Positions 6,902 through 14,494 of a stretch of 33,820 bases of DNA are shown piece by piece. A model generated the notes under the pieces. That model saw only the letters and a list, made by a program, of their open reading frames with translations. It was not told the origin of the DNA and searched no databases. The number at the start of each line of letters is the position of its first letter. Position 1 is the first letter of the stretch. Position numbers and translations under genes: made by a program. This DNA comes from Micromonospora globispora (lineage in GTDB: Bacteria; Actinomycetota; Actinomycetes; Mycobacteriales; Micromonosporaceae): contig NZ_QGGF01000268.1 in assembly GCF_003857015.1 (NCBI RefSeq), positions 1 through 33,820 on the forward strand, read 5' to 3'.

Positions 6902-8485
6902 ATGCTCACTAAGGCCACCCGGCGCTGGCTCGCCGGGTTCGGCGTCGCAGGCGCGCTCGTCGCCGCCTCCGCCACCCCCGCTGCTGCCGAGGAATCGGCC
7001 GTCCAGCTGGGTCTGTACATGAACGACACCACGGTCGCGGTCGGCACCGACGGCAAGGTCGAGTCGCCCACCCTGTACGCCAGCGAGCCGGTGATCGTGC
7101 ACGACCTCACTGTCCGCTACGACTACACCGACCTCGCTGGCAAGGTGAAGCTCACTCCGGAGATCGACGGCGAGTGCACCACCCCCGAGCAGAACGTCCT
7201 GGTCTGCCAGGACCCGTTCGAGATCGGCCTTGAGGAGTGGGGCTACGGCGGCCTGTTCAACGTGGCCATCGCCCCGACCGACTCGGCCAAGGACGGCGAC
7301 TCCGGCAGCCTCAAGGTCACGGTCAGCGCCGACGGCTTCGAGCCGGCCAGCCACACCGCCACGGTGAAGATCGGTGAGGGTGTCGACCTGGCCGGTGGGC
7401 CCGAGGTGGACCGCTCGGCGGCGCCGGGTGGCGAATTCACTGCTCCGCTCGTGCTGAGCAACGTCGGGGAGGGCACCTCGGCCAAGGGTGCCGTGGTCAT
7501 CTTCGACCACGACTACGCGATCCGCCCGGGCAAGCACTACAGCAACTGCACCTACGCGGGCGACCAGCTCCGGACCTGCCGCTTCACCGACACTGTGGCG
7601 CCCGGCGAGACCTTCTCGGCGACCGTGCCGTACGTGCTCGGCAAGGACACCTACGCGCCGGGCAACGCCTGGGGCTCGCACATGTGGCTGACGCCCGACG
7701 AGTTCGACGACTTCACCGCCTACCTGAAGAGCCGCGGCATCTCCGTCGGCGAGCCGGGCACCGACGAGGCGCTCGTGCTCACCAAGCAGCCCACCATGAC
7801 GGCGCAGTCCTTCCAGGCCGACGTCAACCCGGAGAACAACTGGTCCGGCCTGCAGGTCAAGGTCACCGGCAACAACGGCGTGGACCTCGCCGCGATCGGC
7901 GACTCGGTCGACGGCAAGGCCGGTGACGTCGTCACCGCCACCGTCGGCGTGCGCAACAACGGTCCGGCGGTGCTCGACCTCGGCCGCGTCGGTTCGCCGG
8001 TGACGAAGATCGACGTCACGGTCCCGACCGGCACCACCGCGGTGAACGTGCCGGACAACTGCTTCCCGATGAAGGGTGACGACGTCGACTGGGAGCCGGG
8101 TAAGCCGGGTGCCAAGGCGTACCGGTGCTACCCGGAGATCTTCATCGCCGTCGGTGAGGAGCAGACCGTCGACCTCGGTCTCCGGATCGACAAGGTCGTC
8201 CCGAACGCCACCGGCACGGTGACCATCAACGCCAAGTGCGAGTGCGAGGGCTTCCAGGACGACACCAACCCGGCCAACGACACCGCGAAGCTCGTCGTGA
8301 ACGCCGCTCCAGGCACCGGCGGCAACGGCGACGGCGGTAACGGCGGTGGCGCGGGTGGCGGCGGCACGCTGCCGATCACCGGCTCCGCCACCGGCCTGAT
8401 CGCCGGCGTCGGGGTGCTGCTGCTCACGGCCGGCGTGGGCGGCTACGTGGTGGCCCGCCGCCGCCGCACCCGCTTCGTCGCCTGA
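6902..8485 (+). CDS. Secreted LPXTG cell-wall-anchored surface protein
   Basis: A 527-residue surface protein. A Sec signal peptide covers residues 1-29 (positive MLTKATRRW, hydrophobic core, cleavage after ATPAAA). The mature part is acidic and beta-rich, with two or three Ig-like modules resembling DUF11/CARDB domains; phrases such as VTATVGVRNNGPAVLDL and VTINAKCECEGFQDDTNPANDTA are typical. It contains several Cys pairs. A glycine/Asn linker leads to the sorting signal LPITG (490-494), a hydrophobic helix and the tail ARRRRTR, as needed for sortase anchoring. No sortase gene is in the window. The ATG has GGGAGGA about 9 nt upstream. It is transcribed divergently from the sigma/LCP pair. 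The ligand or role is unknown; it could be an adhesin or hyphal coat component. Confidence 0.88.
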   Translation: MLTKATRRWLAGFGVAGALVAASATPAAAEESAVQLGLYMNDTTVAVGTDGKVESPTLYASEPVIVHDLTVRYDYTDLAGKVKLTPEIDGECTTPEQNVLVCQDPFEIGLEEWGYGGLFNVAIAPTDSAKDGDSGSLKVTVSADGFEPASHTATVKIGEGVDLAGGPEVDRSAAPGGEFTAPLVLSNVGEGTSAKGAVVIFDHDYAIRPGKHYSNCTYAGDQLRTCRFTDTVAPGETFSATVPYVLGKDTYAPGNAWGSHMWLTPDEFDDFTAYLKSRGISVGEPGTDEALVLTKQPTMTAQSFQADVNPENNWSGLQVKVTGNNGVDLAAIGDSVDGKAGDVVTATVGVRNNGPAVLDLGRVGSPVTKIDVTVPTGTTAVNVPDNCFPMKGDDVDWEPGKPGAKAYRCYPEIFIAVGEEQTVDLGLRIDKVVPNATGTVTINAKCECEGFQDDTNPANDTAKLVVNAAPGTGGNGDGGNGGGAGGGGTLPITGSATGLIAGVGVLLLTAGVGGYVVARRRRTRFVA

Positions 8486-8516
8486 CGCGGCATCCTCGGT
8501 ACACCACGCGACAACC

Positions 8517-8550
8517 GGTGCCCCGTCGACCACCCGGTCGGCGGGGCACC
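8517..8550 (+). terminator. Hairpin terminator after the LPXTG gene
   Basis: GGTGCCCCG (8517-8525) pairs with CGGGGCACC (8542-8550). It lies 32 bp after the LPXTG stop and has no T-tract. Confidence 0.55.
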
Positions 8551-8596
8551 GCCATGTCGGGCGAGGGAGGATCCGCGCCGCTGCCGCCCGTCGGGG

Positions 8597-8621
8597 CCGG
8601 TCCGGCGCGACGCCGGACCGG
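8597..8621. repeat. Perfect 11-bp hairpin upstream of the DedA gene
   Basis: CCGGTCCGGCG (8597-8607) and CGCCGGACCGG (8611-8621) flank a 3-nt loop, ending just before the candidate -10 element of the DedA gene. It could be a second terminator or an operator-like palindrome. Confidence 0.4.
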
Positions 8622-8628
8622 GCTTCGG

Positions 8629-8634
8629 TACCCT
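8629..8634 (+). promoter_or_regulatory. Candidate -10 element (TACCCT) for a leaderless DedA mRNA
   Basis: TACCCT fits the actinobacterial TANNNT -10 consensus and ends exactly 8 nt before the GTG at 8643. There is no Shine-Dalgarno sequence. The same hexamer with the same spacing precedes pyrE. Confidence 0.45.
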
Positions 8635-8642
8635 TTGTGGCC

Positions 8643-9443
8643 GTGGACACAGCAGAGAAGACCCGGGTGGTCTCCGAGAGCATCGCCCTGAACCCGCTCG
8701 ATCCCAAGGACCTGATCCACACCTTCGGGCTGATCGGCGTCTGGGTGATCCTCTTCGCCGAGACCGGCCTGCTGGTGGGCTTCTTCTTCCCGGGCGACTC
8801 GCTGCTGTTCCTGGCGGGCGTGGCCGCGTCGCCGGTGGCGGATGCCATCTTCGGCAGCGGCACCCGGCTTCCCCTGGCCGCGCTGCTGATCGGCGGGCCG
8901 CTCTGCGCGATCGCCGGGGCCCAGCTCGGGCACTGGCTCGGGCACCGGTACGGCCGCCGGATGTTCGACCGCCCAAACTCCCGCCTCTTCAAGCGGGAGT
9001 ACGTGGAGAAGGCGGAGCACTACTTCCAGAAGTTCGGTCCGGCGAAGGCCGTCGTGCTGGCCCGCTTCATCCCGATCGTCCGCACGTTCCTCAACCCGGT
9101 GGCCGGGGTGCTCGGCATGCCGGCCCGGCAGTTCTTCATCTGGAACATGGTCGGCGCGGTCCTCTGGGTGGACGGCATCCTGCTGATCGGCTACCTGCTC
9201 GCCGACCAGATCTACAACGCGATCGGCGACAAGATCGACCGGTACATCCTGCCGGTGGTGGCCGTGATCATCCTGATCTCGGTGCTGCCGATCTTCTTCG
9301 AGTTCCTCCGCGACCGGCGGGCCCGCAAGCGCGGAGAGGCGGTCGCGATGGTCGCGGCGGCCAGCGCGGCCGGCGCCGTCGAGGCGGCCCGGGAGGCCAT
9401 CGAGGACGACGACCACCCGCAGCACGGCCCGCAGGGCCGCTGA
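8643..9443 (+). CDS. DedA family membrane protein
   Basis: A 266-residue polytopic membrane protein. DedA/VTT-domain proteins act in membrane homeostasis; some members flip undecaprenyl phosphate or other lipids. Visible signatures are FAETGLLVGFFFPGDSLLF near residue 38, GHWLGHRYGRRMFDRP, the amphipathic segment EHYFQKFGPAKAVVLARFIPIVRTFLNPVAGVLGMP and the following FFIWNMVGAVLW. The Gly and Arg residues (ARFIPIVRTF) needed for function in E. coli relatives are present. The start is either GTG 8637 or GTG 8643; I prefer 8643 because of the -10 spacing. M. tuberculosis also has a DedA gene beside fba (Rv0364, from memory). A strong terminator follows. Confidence 0.92.
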   Translation: MDTAEKTRVVSESIALNPLDPKDLIHTFGLIGVWVILFAETGLLVGFFFPGDSLLFLAGVAASPVADAIFGSGTRLPLAALLIGGPLCAIAGAQLGHWLGHRYGRRMFDRPNSRLFKREYVEKAEHYFQKFGPAKAVVLARFIPIVRTFLNPVAGVLGMPARQFFIWNMVGAVLWVDGILLIGYLLADQIYNAIGDKIDRYILPVVAVIILISVLPIFFEFLRDRRARKRGEAVAMVAAASAAGAVEAAREAIEDDDHPQHGPQGR

Positions 9444-9455
9444 CCCCGGACACGC

Positions 9456-9490
9456 CGATGGCCGGTCCCCTCAGCGGGGGCCGGCCATCG
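9456..9490. terminator. Strong hairpin terminator after the DedA gene
   Basis: A 15-bp stem with one G-U pair (9456-9470 with 9476-9490) and a 5-nt loop lies 13 bp after the DedA stop. Confidence 0.7.
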
Positions 9491-9735
9491 TCATCGGCAT
9501 GTCGACCGGTGGGTGGAACGGATGACGACAGGCGTCACCGTCCGGTGATGGCGCCACCCCTGGCACGCCACCCTGATGCCGTCCCGAGCCGGGACGGCCT
9601 GTGGCCATCCGGTCTCGGCTGGCGGCCATAATTCGGCCTCCGCGCCGCTAGCCGGCACTCCGGGCCGAATGAAGGGCGGTCTGACGCCGCGTTACGACCC
9701 CGGACAGCCGACCCGGACCTCGGACACGTCCAGTT
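9491..9735. other. Gene-free, hairpin-rich intergenic region
   Basis: I see no credible gene here. It contains a perfect 9-bp hairpin (9578-9586 with 9590-9598, 3-nt loop), an 8-bp inverted repeat (ATTCGGCC 9631-9638 with GGCCGAAT 9663-9670) and a shorter repeat near 9531-9553. The region lies between the convergent DedA and ArsR genes. The structures may be extra terminators or a small RNA; nothing decides between them. Confidence 0.35.
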
Positions 9736-10113
9736 TCAGCGGGCCTTCTTGGTGGCCCGCTTGCGCGGCGGGGTGAGCAGATCCGCGATCGTCGCGATCG
9801 CGGACGGCACCAGCCGGTAGTAGGCCCAGACCCCGCGCTTCTCCCGCTCCAGCAAGCCGGCCTCGGTGAGGATACGCAGGTGGTGGCTGACCGTCGGCTG
9901 CGAAAGGCCGAGCGGCGCGGTCAGGTCGCAGACGCACGCCTCGCCTTCGGGGGCCGACTGGATCAGGCTGAGCAGCCGCAGCCGGGCGGGATCGGCGAGG
10001 GCCTTCAGGACCCCCGCGAGACGCTCGGCATCGGCACGTTCGATCGGCTCGCCGGCAAGCGGCGAGATCTGAGGCATGGTCATTTCAGCCAACGCAGTTC
10101 CCACGTATTCCAT
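9736..10113 (-). CDS. ArsR/SmtB family regulator with CVC metal-site motif
   Basis: A 125-residue winged-helix repressor. The DNA-binding core is LKALADPARLRLLSLIQS, then SQPTVSHHLRILTEAGLLEREKRGVWAYYRL. The segment EACVCDL (Cys60 and Cys62) corresponds to the ELCVCDL metal site in helix alpha-3 of ArsR/CadC proteins, so As, Sb or a soft metal is a plausible ligand. The tail is basic (PPRKRATKKAR). The ATG at 10113 has GGAAGG directly adjacent, which is too close. ATGs at 10083 and 10077 are alternatives, which would trim 10-12 residues. It lies 57 bp downstream of pyrE on the same strand. No arsenic or metal-transport gene is nearby, so its target is unknown. Confidence 0.88.
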   Translation of the reverse strand: MEYVGTALAEMTMPQISPLAGEPIERADAERLAGVLKALADPARLRLLSLIQSAPEGEACVCDLTAPLGLSQPTVSHHLRILTEAGLLEREKRGVWAYYRLVPSAIATIADLLTPPRKRATKKAR

Positions 10114-10170
10114 CCTTCCACCAGCAGCATCGATCCGCCTGCATATCAGCAGATCCGAATCGGCAAACTT

Positions 10171-10710
10171 TTACGCCACAAGGCCGAGGTCAGCCAACGT
10201 ATAGGCCGCCCGATACGGCAGTCCGGCGGCTCGCACCGCGTCGCCGGCGCCTCGATCAACAATAACCGCCACACCCACGACATCGGCCCCGGCTTCGCGC
10301 AACGCCTCGACGGCGGTGAGCACGCTGCCGCCCGTGGTCGAGGTGTCCTCGACCGCCAGGACCCGGCGCCCCGCGACGTCCGGCCCCTCGATGCGACGCT
10401 GCAGACCGTGCGCCTTGCCCGCCTTGCGGACCACGAACGCGTCCAGCGGCCGGTCGGTCTCGGCGGCGTCGTGCAGCATCGCGAGGGCCACCGGATCGGC
10501 ACCCAGGGTCAGCCCGCCGACCGCGTCGTACTCCAAGTCCGCGGTGAGGTCCCGCAGCACCCGGCCCACCAACGGCGCCGCCCGGTGATGGAGCGTGACG
10601 CGACGCAGATCCACGTACCAGTCCGCCTCACGGCCCGACGAGAGCACCACCCGACCGTGCACCACAGCCAGGTCGGTGATGAATTTACGCAGGTCGTCGT
10701 GGGCCCCCAT
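10171..10710 (-). CDS. pyrE: Orotate phosphoribosyltransferase
   Basis: A 179-residue cytoplasmic enzyme that joins orotate to PRPP, giving orotidine 5'-monophosphate in pyrimidine synthesis. The PRPP-binding motif RRVLAVEDTSTTGGS spans about residues 113-127. GGLTLGADPVALAM is the orotate/flexible region, and SGREADWYVDLRRVTL is the N-terminal active-site segment. The length fits the family. I start at ATG 10710; the longer frame upstream has no family similarity. There is no Shine-Dalgarno, but TACCCT ends 8 nt before the ATG, suggesting a leaderless mRNA. Confidence 0.95.
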   Translation of the reverse strand: MGAHDDLRKFITDLAVVHGRVVLSSGREADWYVDLRRVTLHHRAAPLVGRVLRDLTADLEYDAVGGLTLGADPVALAMLHDAAETDRPLDAFVVRKAGKAHGLQRRIEGPDVAGRRVLAVEDTSTTGGSVLTAVEALREAGADVVGVAVIVDRGAGDAVRAAGLPYRAAYTLADLGLVA

Positions 10711-10718
10711 GGCGATAG

Positions 10719-10724
10719 AGGGTA
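10719..10724 (-). promoter_or_regulatory. Candidate -10 element (TACCCT) for a leaderless pyrE mRNA
   Basis: On the minus strand TACCCT is followed by 8 nt and then the pyrE ATG. It matches TANNNT; no convincing -35 is visible. Confidence 0.45.
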
Positions 10725-10876
10725 CTGCGCGAGTCTGGGAGCCGTCTGGCGGGTCCACCTGGGCCAGCCCTGCGAGCGACCGATGGGTGGCGATGTCCAA
10801 CTACGCCGAGCGACCGTTAAGCGGGATCGATGTCGGTGCGTCCCGCTCACGGGACGGCCCGTCAGCCGGCCGAGGA

Positions 10877-11686
10877 TCAGCCGTGGCCGCGGCCCACCCG
10901 GCCCCGGGTGTCCCGGGAGACGCCGCGCAGCAGCCGCCGGGGCGCGTGCCGCAGCCCCGCCACGGCCAGCTTGTACTTCCACGTCGGCACGCTGACCAGC
11001 TTGCCTTTCCGCAGGTCACGTAGCCCTTCATCGACCACATCGTCGGCCTGCAGCCACATCCAGCCAGGGGTCCGGGCCAGGTCGATGCCGGCCCGCTCGT
11101 GGTAGCCGGTGCGGGTGTAACCAGGACAGAGCGCCATCACCCGCACTCCGAGCGGGGCTACCGACTGGCCGATCGACTCACTGAAATTCGTCACCCACGC
11201 CTTGCTGGCCGAGTAGGTCGACCCAGGCATGGGAACACCAAACCCGGCAACCGAAGAGACATTTATCACTGTCCCCGTGCCCCGCTCGATCATCGGGCCG
11301 AGGGCAGCGTGGGTCAGCCGCATCACGGCCAGCACGTTCAGCCGGAGCAGCCGGGCCTCGTCCGCCACGGTCGACCGCAGGAACGGCGTGTTGAGGCTGA
11401 TGCCCGCGTTGTTCACCAGCATCTCGACCGGGCTGCCGGCGGCGAGCCGTCGCTCGACCGCGGCGCAGCCGTCGTCCGTGGACAGATCGGCCGAGATCGT
11501 CTCCACCTCCCGGCCGTACCGGCCGGTCAGCTCGGCGGCCGTGGCGTCAAGCCGGGCGGCGTCCCGGGCCACCAGGATCAGGTCCCAGCCGTCGGCGGCG
11601 AGCCGGCGGGCGAACGAGGCGCCGATGCCCAGGCTGGCACCGGTGATCAGGGCTCGTCGTACGGAGGGGTGGGGTTCGGACGTCAC
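10877..11686 (-). CDS. Short-chain dehydrogenase/reductase (SDR)
   Basis: A 269-residue classical SDR. The cofactor-binding motif TGASLGIG lies near residues 15-22 and LVARD follows at the second strand. NNAG lies near residue 92. The catalytic residues are Ser in INVSSVAG and the YSASK motif. PGYTRTGYHERAG is typical of the DltE/YqjQ-like subgroup acting on unknown carbonyl or hydroxyl substrates. The C-terminal basic tail RHAPRRLLRGVSRDTRGRVGRGHG is longer than the minimal fold. The GTG start at 11686 has GGAGGA at 6-nt spacing and overlaps the upstream gene by four bases (GTGA), so the two are co-translated. The true substrate cannot be inferred. Confidence 0.9.
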   Translation of the reverse strand: MTSEPHPSVRRALITGASLGIGASFARRLAADGWDLILVARDAARLDATAAELTGRYGREVETISADLSTDDGCAAVERRLAAGSPVEMLVNNAGISLNTPFLRSTVADEARLLRLNVLAVMRLTHAALGPMIERGTGTVINVSSVAGFGVPMPGSTYSASKAWVTNFSESIGQSVAPLGVRVMALCPGYTRTGYHERAGIDLARTPGWMWLQADDVVDEGLRDLRKGKLVSVPTWKYKLAVAGLRHAPRRLLRGVSRDTRGRVGRGHG

Positions 11687-12417
11687 GGGCGGTCCTCCGA
11701 AGGCGGGGTCGGTCCAGGGGGTGCCGACGGCGGCCCGTAGGCCGGCGGCGCCGACAGAGGGCCGTAGGCCGGCGGCGCCGACAGAGGGCCGTAGGCAGGG
11801 GTGGCCCCGTAGCCCGGCGGGGTCGGGCCGGCCGGGGGGCGCGGACCGGCCGGCCGGCGGTGGAAGAAGGCGTTGGCCGCAGGCAACGTCAGCAGCGCGG
11901 CGACCACCAGGTAGCCGAGGACCTGCGCCACCGACAGGGCCGCGTTGAGCGGGATCCACCAGCCCGGGTAGGCGTCGCCGAGCTGGGCCAGCAGGTCGGC
12001 GGTGACCCGCTGATCGGCGCCGAGCCGCAGCGGGGCGGCCCGCTGACCGACCAGCACCGCCAGCGCACCGCACCCGCAGAGCAGCCCCAGCCCGCAGACC
12101 ACCCAGGTGGTGACCCGGGCGCCGGAGCGGCCCGCGAGCAGGCCGAGGGCGAGCCCGACGAGCACCAGCCCGACCAGCACGCCGACCACGGCCGACAGGA
12201 CCGTGGCGGCGCGCAGCAGCGCGACGACCCCGTCGATCTCACCGGTACCGGCGCCGGTCGTGGCGGCCGCCGACCGGAACCGGTCCGTCGTACCGGCCAT
12301 GACGAGCAGACCGGTGACCGCGTACAGCCCGGCGCCGACCGCCATCAGCACCAGCACCGCCGCCGCCGCGACGACCGCGGCCGGACGGCGGGGTGGCGCC
12401 TGATCCGGGTACGACAC
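11683..12417 (-). CDS. Four-TM protein with proline-rich repeat tail
   Basis: A 244-residue membrane protein. Helices are predicted at about 14-41, 70-95, 103-124 and 158-180. The tail (from ~190) is proline-rich and holds three tandem copies of a 9-residue AYGPLSAPP-type unit. It is a paralogue of the next gene upstream: both have RSGARVTTWVVCG-like residues before helix 3 and an LP..N.FF motif after helix 4. I recognise no functional family. Such tails in actinobacteria often interact with cell-division or secretion partners, which is only a suggestion here. The GTG start follows GGAGGGA at 7-nt spacing. It overlaps the SDR gene by four bases. Confidence 0.8.
   Translation of the reverse strand: MSYPDQAPPRRPAAVVAAAAVLVLMAVGAGLYAVTGLLVMAGTTDRFRSAAATTGAGTGEIDGVVALLRAATVLSAVVGVLVGLVLVGLALGLLAGRSGARVTTWVVCGLGLLCGCGALAVLVGQRAAPLRLGADQRVTADLLAQLGDAYPGWWIPLNAALSVAQVLGYLVVAALLTLPAANAFFHRRPAGPRPPAGPTPPGYGATPAYGPLSAPPAYGPLSAPPAYGPPSAPPGPTPPSEDRP
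11710..11796. repeat. 27-bp tandem repeat in the membrane-protein tail
   Basis: Two identical 27-bp units (11737-11763 and 11764-11790) are flanked by a partial copy at 11791-11796 and a diverged one near 11710-11736. In frame they encode 9-residue Pro/Tyr repeats, so copy-number change would not shift the frame. Confidence 0.75.
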
Positions 12418-12489
12418 GACAGATCCCTCCGGTAGGTGTCGGCTTGCAACCTACTCGGAGGGATCGTCGGAGTCGCTCTTATCGACGGC

Positions 12490-13374
12490 TCAACTTCCGG
12501 ATGGCGGGTACGGCCCGGGTCGGTCGGTCCCGCCCTCCCGTTCGGTGCCGGGGCCCGACGCCCCACCCGGCTCGCCCTCCGTGCGCTCCTGCGCGGGCGG
12601 GGCCGAGGAAGGCGACGCCGGCGGGGGCGGCTGCTGCCACTGGCCCGAGGACGACGGCTCCCCGGGCTGGCCCGGTCCCTGCGGCCAGCCGGGCTGACCC
12701 GGCGGCTGCGGATACCCGGGAGAACCCGGGTAGGACGGGTAGCCCGGGGCCTGCGGCTGACCGGCGTGCGGGTAGCCGGGGTAGGGGGGATAGCCGGCAC
12801 CCGGTCCTCCCCAAGCCGGCTGCGGCTTCCGGAAGAACTCGTTCGACTTCGGCAGGGCCAGCAGGATCAGCGCCACCAGCAGGGCGAGCAGAGCGAGGAC
12901 GCCGAGCAGCGTGGTGACCGGGCGGTACCAGGGCAGGGCGTCCTCGAGCCGACGCTGGATCTCCTGGGCGCTCGGCATGTTCCCGGTCTGCGGTCCGCCG
13001 CGGATGAAGCCACCGGCCGCGTTGTTGACCAGGCCGATGCCGCTGCAGCAGATGAGGATGCCGCCCACTATCCAGGTGGCGATCCGGGACCCGTTCTTCC
13101 CCCGGTTGTTGAAGAGTGCGAGGACGACCATCGCGGCGGCGAGCAGCACCGCGAACGCGGCGCCGCCGACGGCGGCCACGACGGCGATGTTGCCGGTCTG
13201 CTCGGCGGAGGTGCCCTGGAACGCGTCCCGCATGACGTCTCGGATCGTGCCGATGACGGAGAGCGTCAGGATCAGGCTGACCACCTGGATGGCGGCGTAC
13301 AGGATGAGCAGCCAACTGGAAATCGTCACCACTGCCGGCCGTGCGCGGGCGGGGGTGGCGGAGGTATCGACCAT
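12490..13374 (-). CDS. Four-TM protein with Pro/Gly/Tyr-rich tail (paralogue)
   Basis: A 294-residue protein with the same layout as its neighbour. Helices lie at about 16-41, 64-88, 98-118 and 153-174, with the shared features NGSRIATWIVGG before helix 3 and LPKSNEFFRK after helix 4. The tail of ~110 residues is a low-complexity sequence of PGYP, GQPG and QPP units, presumably cytoplasmic. The loop between helices 3 and 4 (GGPQTGNMPSAQEIQRRLEDALPWY) is longer and probably outside. The ATG start has GGAAGGAG close upstream. The 72-bp gap to the next gene suggests one transcription unit with the 244-residue paralogue and the SDR. Function is unknown. Confidence 0.8.
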   Translation of the reverse strand: MVDTSATPARARPAVVTISSWLLILYAAIQVVSLILTLSVIGTIRDVMRDAFQGTSAEQTGNIAVVAAVGGAAFAVLLAAAMVVLALFNNRGKNGSRIATWIVGGILICCSGIGLVNNAAGGFIRGGPQTGNMPSAQEIQRRLEDALPWYRPVTTLLGVLALLALLVALILLALPKSNEFFRKPQPAWGGPGAGYPPYPGYPHAGQPQAPGYPSYPGSPGYPQPPGQPGWPQGPGQPGEPSSSGQWQQPPPPASPSSAPPAQERTEGEPGGASGPGTEREGGTDRPGPYPPSGS

Positions 13375-13458
13375 GATTCTCCTTCCCTAGATCACCCGCT
13401 CACCGTAACGAGCACCGGCCAGCGGGGCACGACACCCGGACCGGACTCGCCGCACAGT

Positions 13459-14481
13459 TCAGCCGGACGACGGCTCCCGGCGGCAGAGCCGCCGATACTC
13501 GGCGGTCACCACCCCGAGCAGGAAGAGGTCCACGCCGAGCGCGAAGACGGCACCGAACTGGTTGACGGTGAAGCTGAAGATCTGCCCGAACAGCAGGTCC
13601 ACCAGGAGCGCGAGTTTGAACAGCCGGAAGGCCCGCACCTGGTCGCGGGGCAGCAGCAGCGCCCCGCGGATGCTGAGCACCGCGGTGATCAGCGCGGAGA
13701 CCGAGACCCAGAGCACCGCACCCCACTCCCGCTGGTCGGGCAGCTGGCCGCTGATCGCGGCCAGCACGACGCGGAGCACCACGACGAACGGCTCGCCGAC
13801 CACGTAGAGCACCACCAGGGAAACCACCCACCGGTGCGTGGTCACCCAGATCACCGCGCGGCGGGCCCGGATGAACCAGGGCTGCCAGAACCGGGGTGCC
13901 GGTGGCTCGCGTCGGGGCACCGCGTCCAGCAGCCGGGCGACCGCCTCCTCGATGTCCGGGCCGCAGCCACGGACCAGCCGCAGCACAGCCGCCCGGCGTC
14001 GAGCGGTCAGGCCGGTGGTGAGACCGCCGACCACCGTGTACAGGGCGTTCGCCGTCCGTTCGGCGCCGGTGAGCCGGGTCCGGCCACGGATCGCCTGGGT
14101 GATCACGACCAGCAGGGCGAACGCGACGTAGATGATGCTGGCGGCCGGGGCGTAGAAGTAGTCGGTCCCGGCGGTGACGAACTTGCCGACCTCGTCGATG
14201 AAGAGCCCGAAGCCCATCCCGCCCAGGATCGCGCCGATGATGCGCGCCGCGCTGCCGAGGAAGACCAGCGCGGCACCCAGGCCGGCGGTCATCAACAGGC
14301 CACCCCAGAGCACGTGCGCGATGTGCAGCCCGCCGCCGCCGAGCCGCGGGTAGCCGGCGGCCTGAAGGTACGCCCGGGTGACCAGCACCGTCACCACCCC
14401 GGACAGGACGAACGCCTGCAGGTACGACGGTGCCTCCAGTACCCGGGGCGGTCGCGACCAGCGGGACGGACGGGCGGGCAT
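13459..14481 (-). CDS. Polytopic membrane protein of unknown function
   Basis: A 340-residue protein with about eight membrane helices: SYLQAFVLSGVVTVLVTRAYL, LWGGLLMTAGLGAALVFLG, IIGAILGGMGFGLFIDEVGKF, IIYVAFALLVVITQAI, VVSLVVLYVVGEPFVVVL, LWVSVSALITAVLSI, a segment near FKLALLVDLLFGQIFSF and VFALGVDLFLLGVVT. A soluble loop in the middle (about residues 135-190) includes a Cys (VRGCGPDIEEAVARLLDA). The phrase GFGLFIDEVGKFVT recurs in actinobacterial membrane proteins, but I cannot name the family. I start it at ATG 14481; the longer upstream frame belongs to the damaged aminopropyltransferase. There is no ribosome binding site, but TAGCGT ends 7 nt before the ATG, so the mRNA may be leaderless. 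Confidence 0.78.
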   Translation of the reverse strand: MPARPSRWSRPPRVLEAPSYLQAFVLSGVVTVLVTRAYLQAAGYPRLGGGGLHIAHVLWGGLLMTAGLGAALVFLGSAARIIGAILGGMGFGLFIDEVGKFVTAGTDYFYAPAASIIYVAFALLVVITQAIRGRTRLTGAERTANALYTVVGGLTTGLTARRRAAVLRLVRGCGPDIEEAVARLLDAVPRREPPAPRFWQPWFIRARRAVIWVTTHRWVVSLVVLYVVGEPFVVVLRVVLAAISGQLPDQREWGAVLWVSVSALITAVLSIRGALLLPRDQVRAFRLFKLALLVDLLFGQIFSFTVNQFGAVFALGVDLFLLGVVTAEYRRLCRREPSSG

Positions 14482-14488
14482 GACCCCG

Positions 14489-14494
14489 ACGCTA
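14489..14494 (-). promoter_or_regulatory. Candidate -10 element (TAGCGT) overlapping the upstream stop codon
   Basis: TAGCGT lies 7 nt before the ATG at 14481 and includes the TAG stop of the aminopropyltransferase remnant. It fits the TANNNT pattern seen before other starts without a ribosome binding site in this window. Confidence 0.35.

Noticed and set aside
11737..11796. CRISPR array from regularly repeated units
   Set aside because: The units are directly adjacent without spacers and lie in frame within a protein-coding tail.
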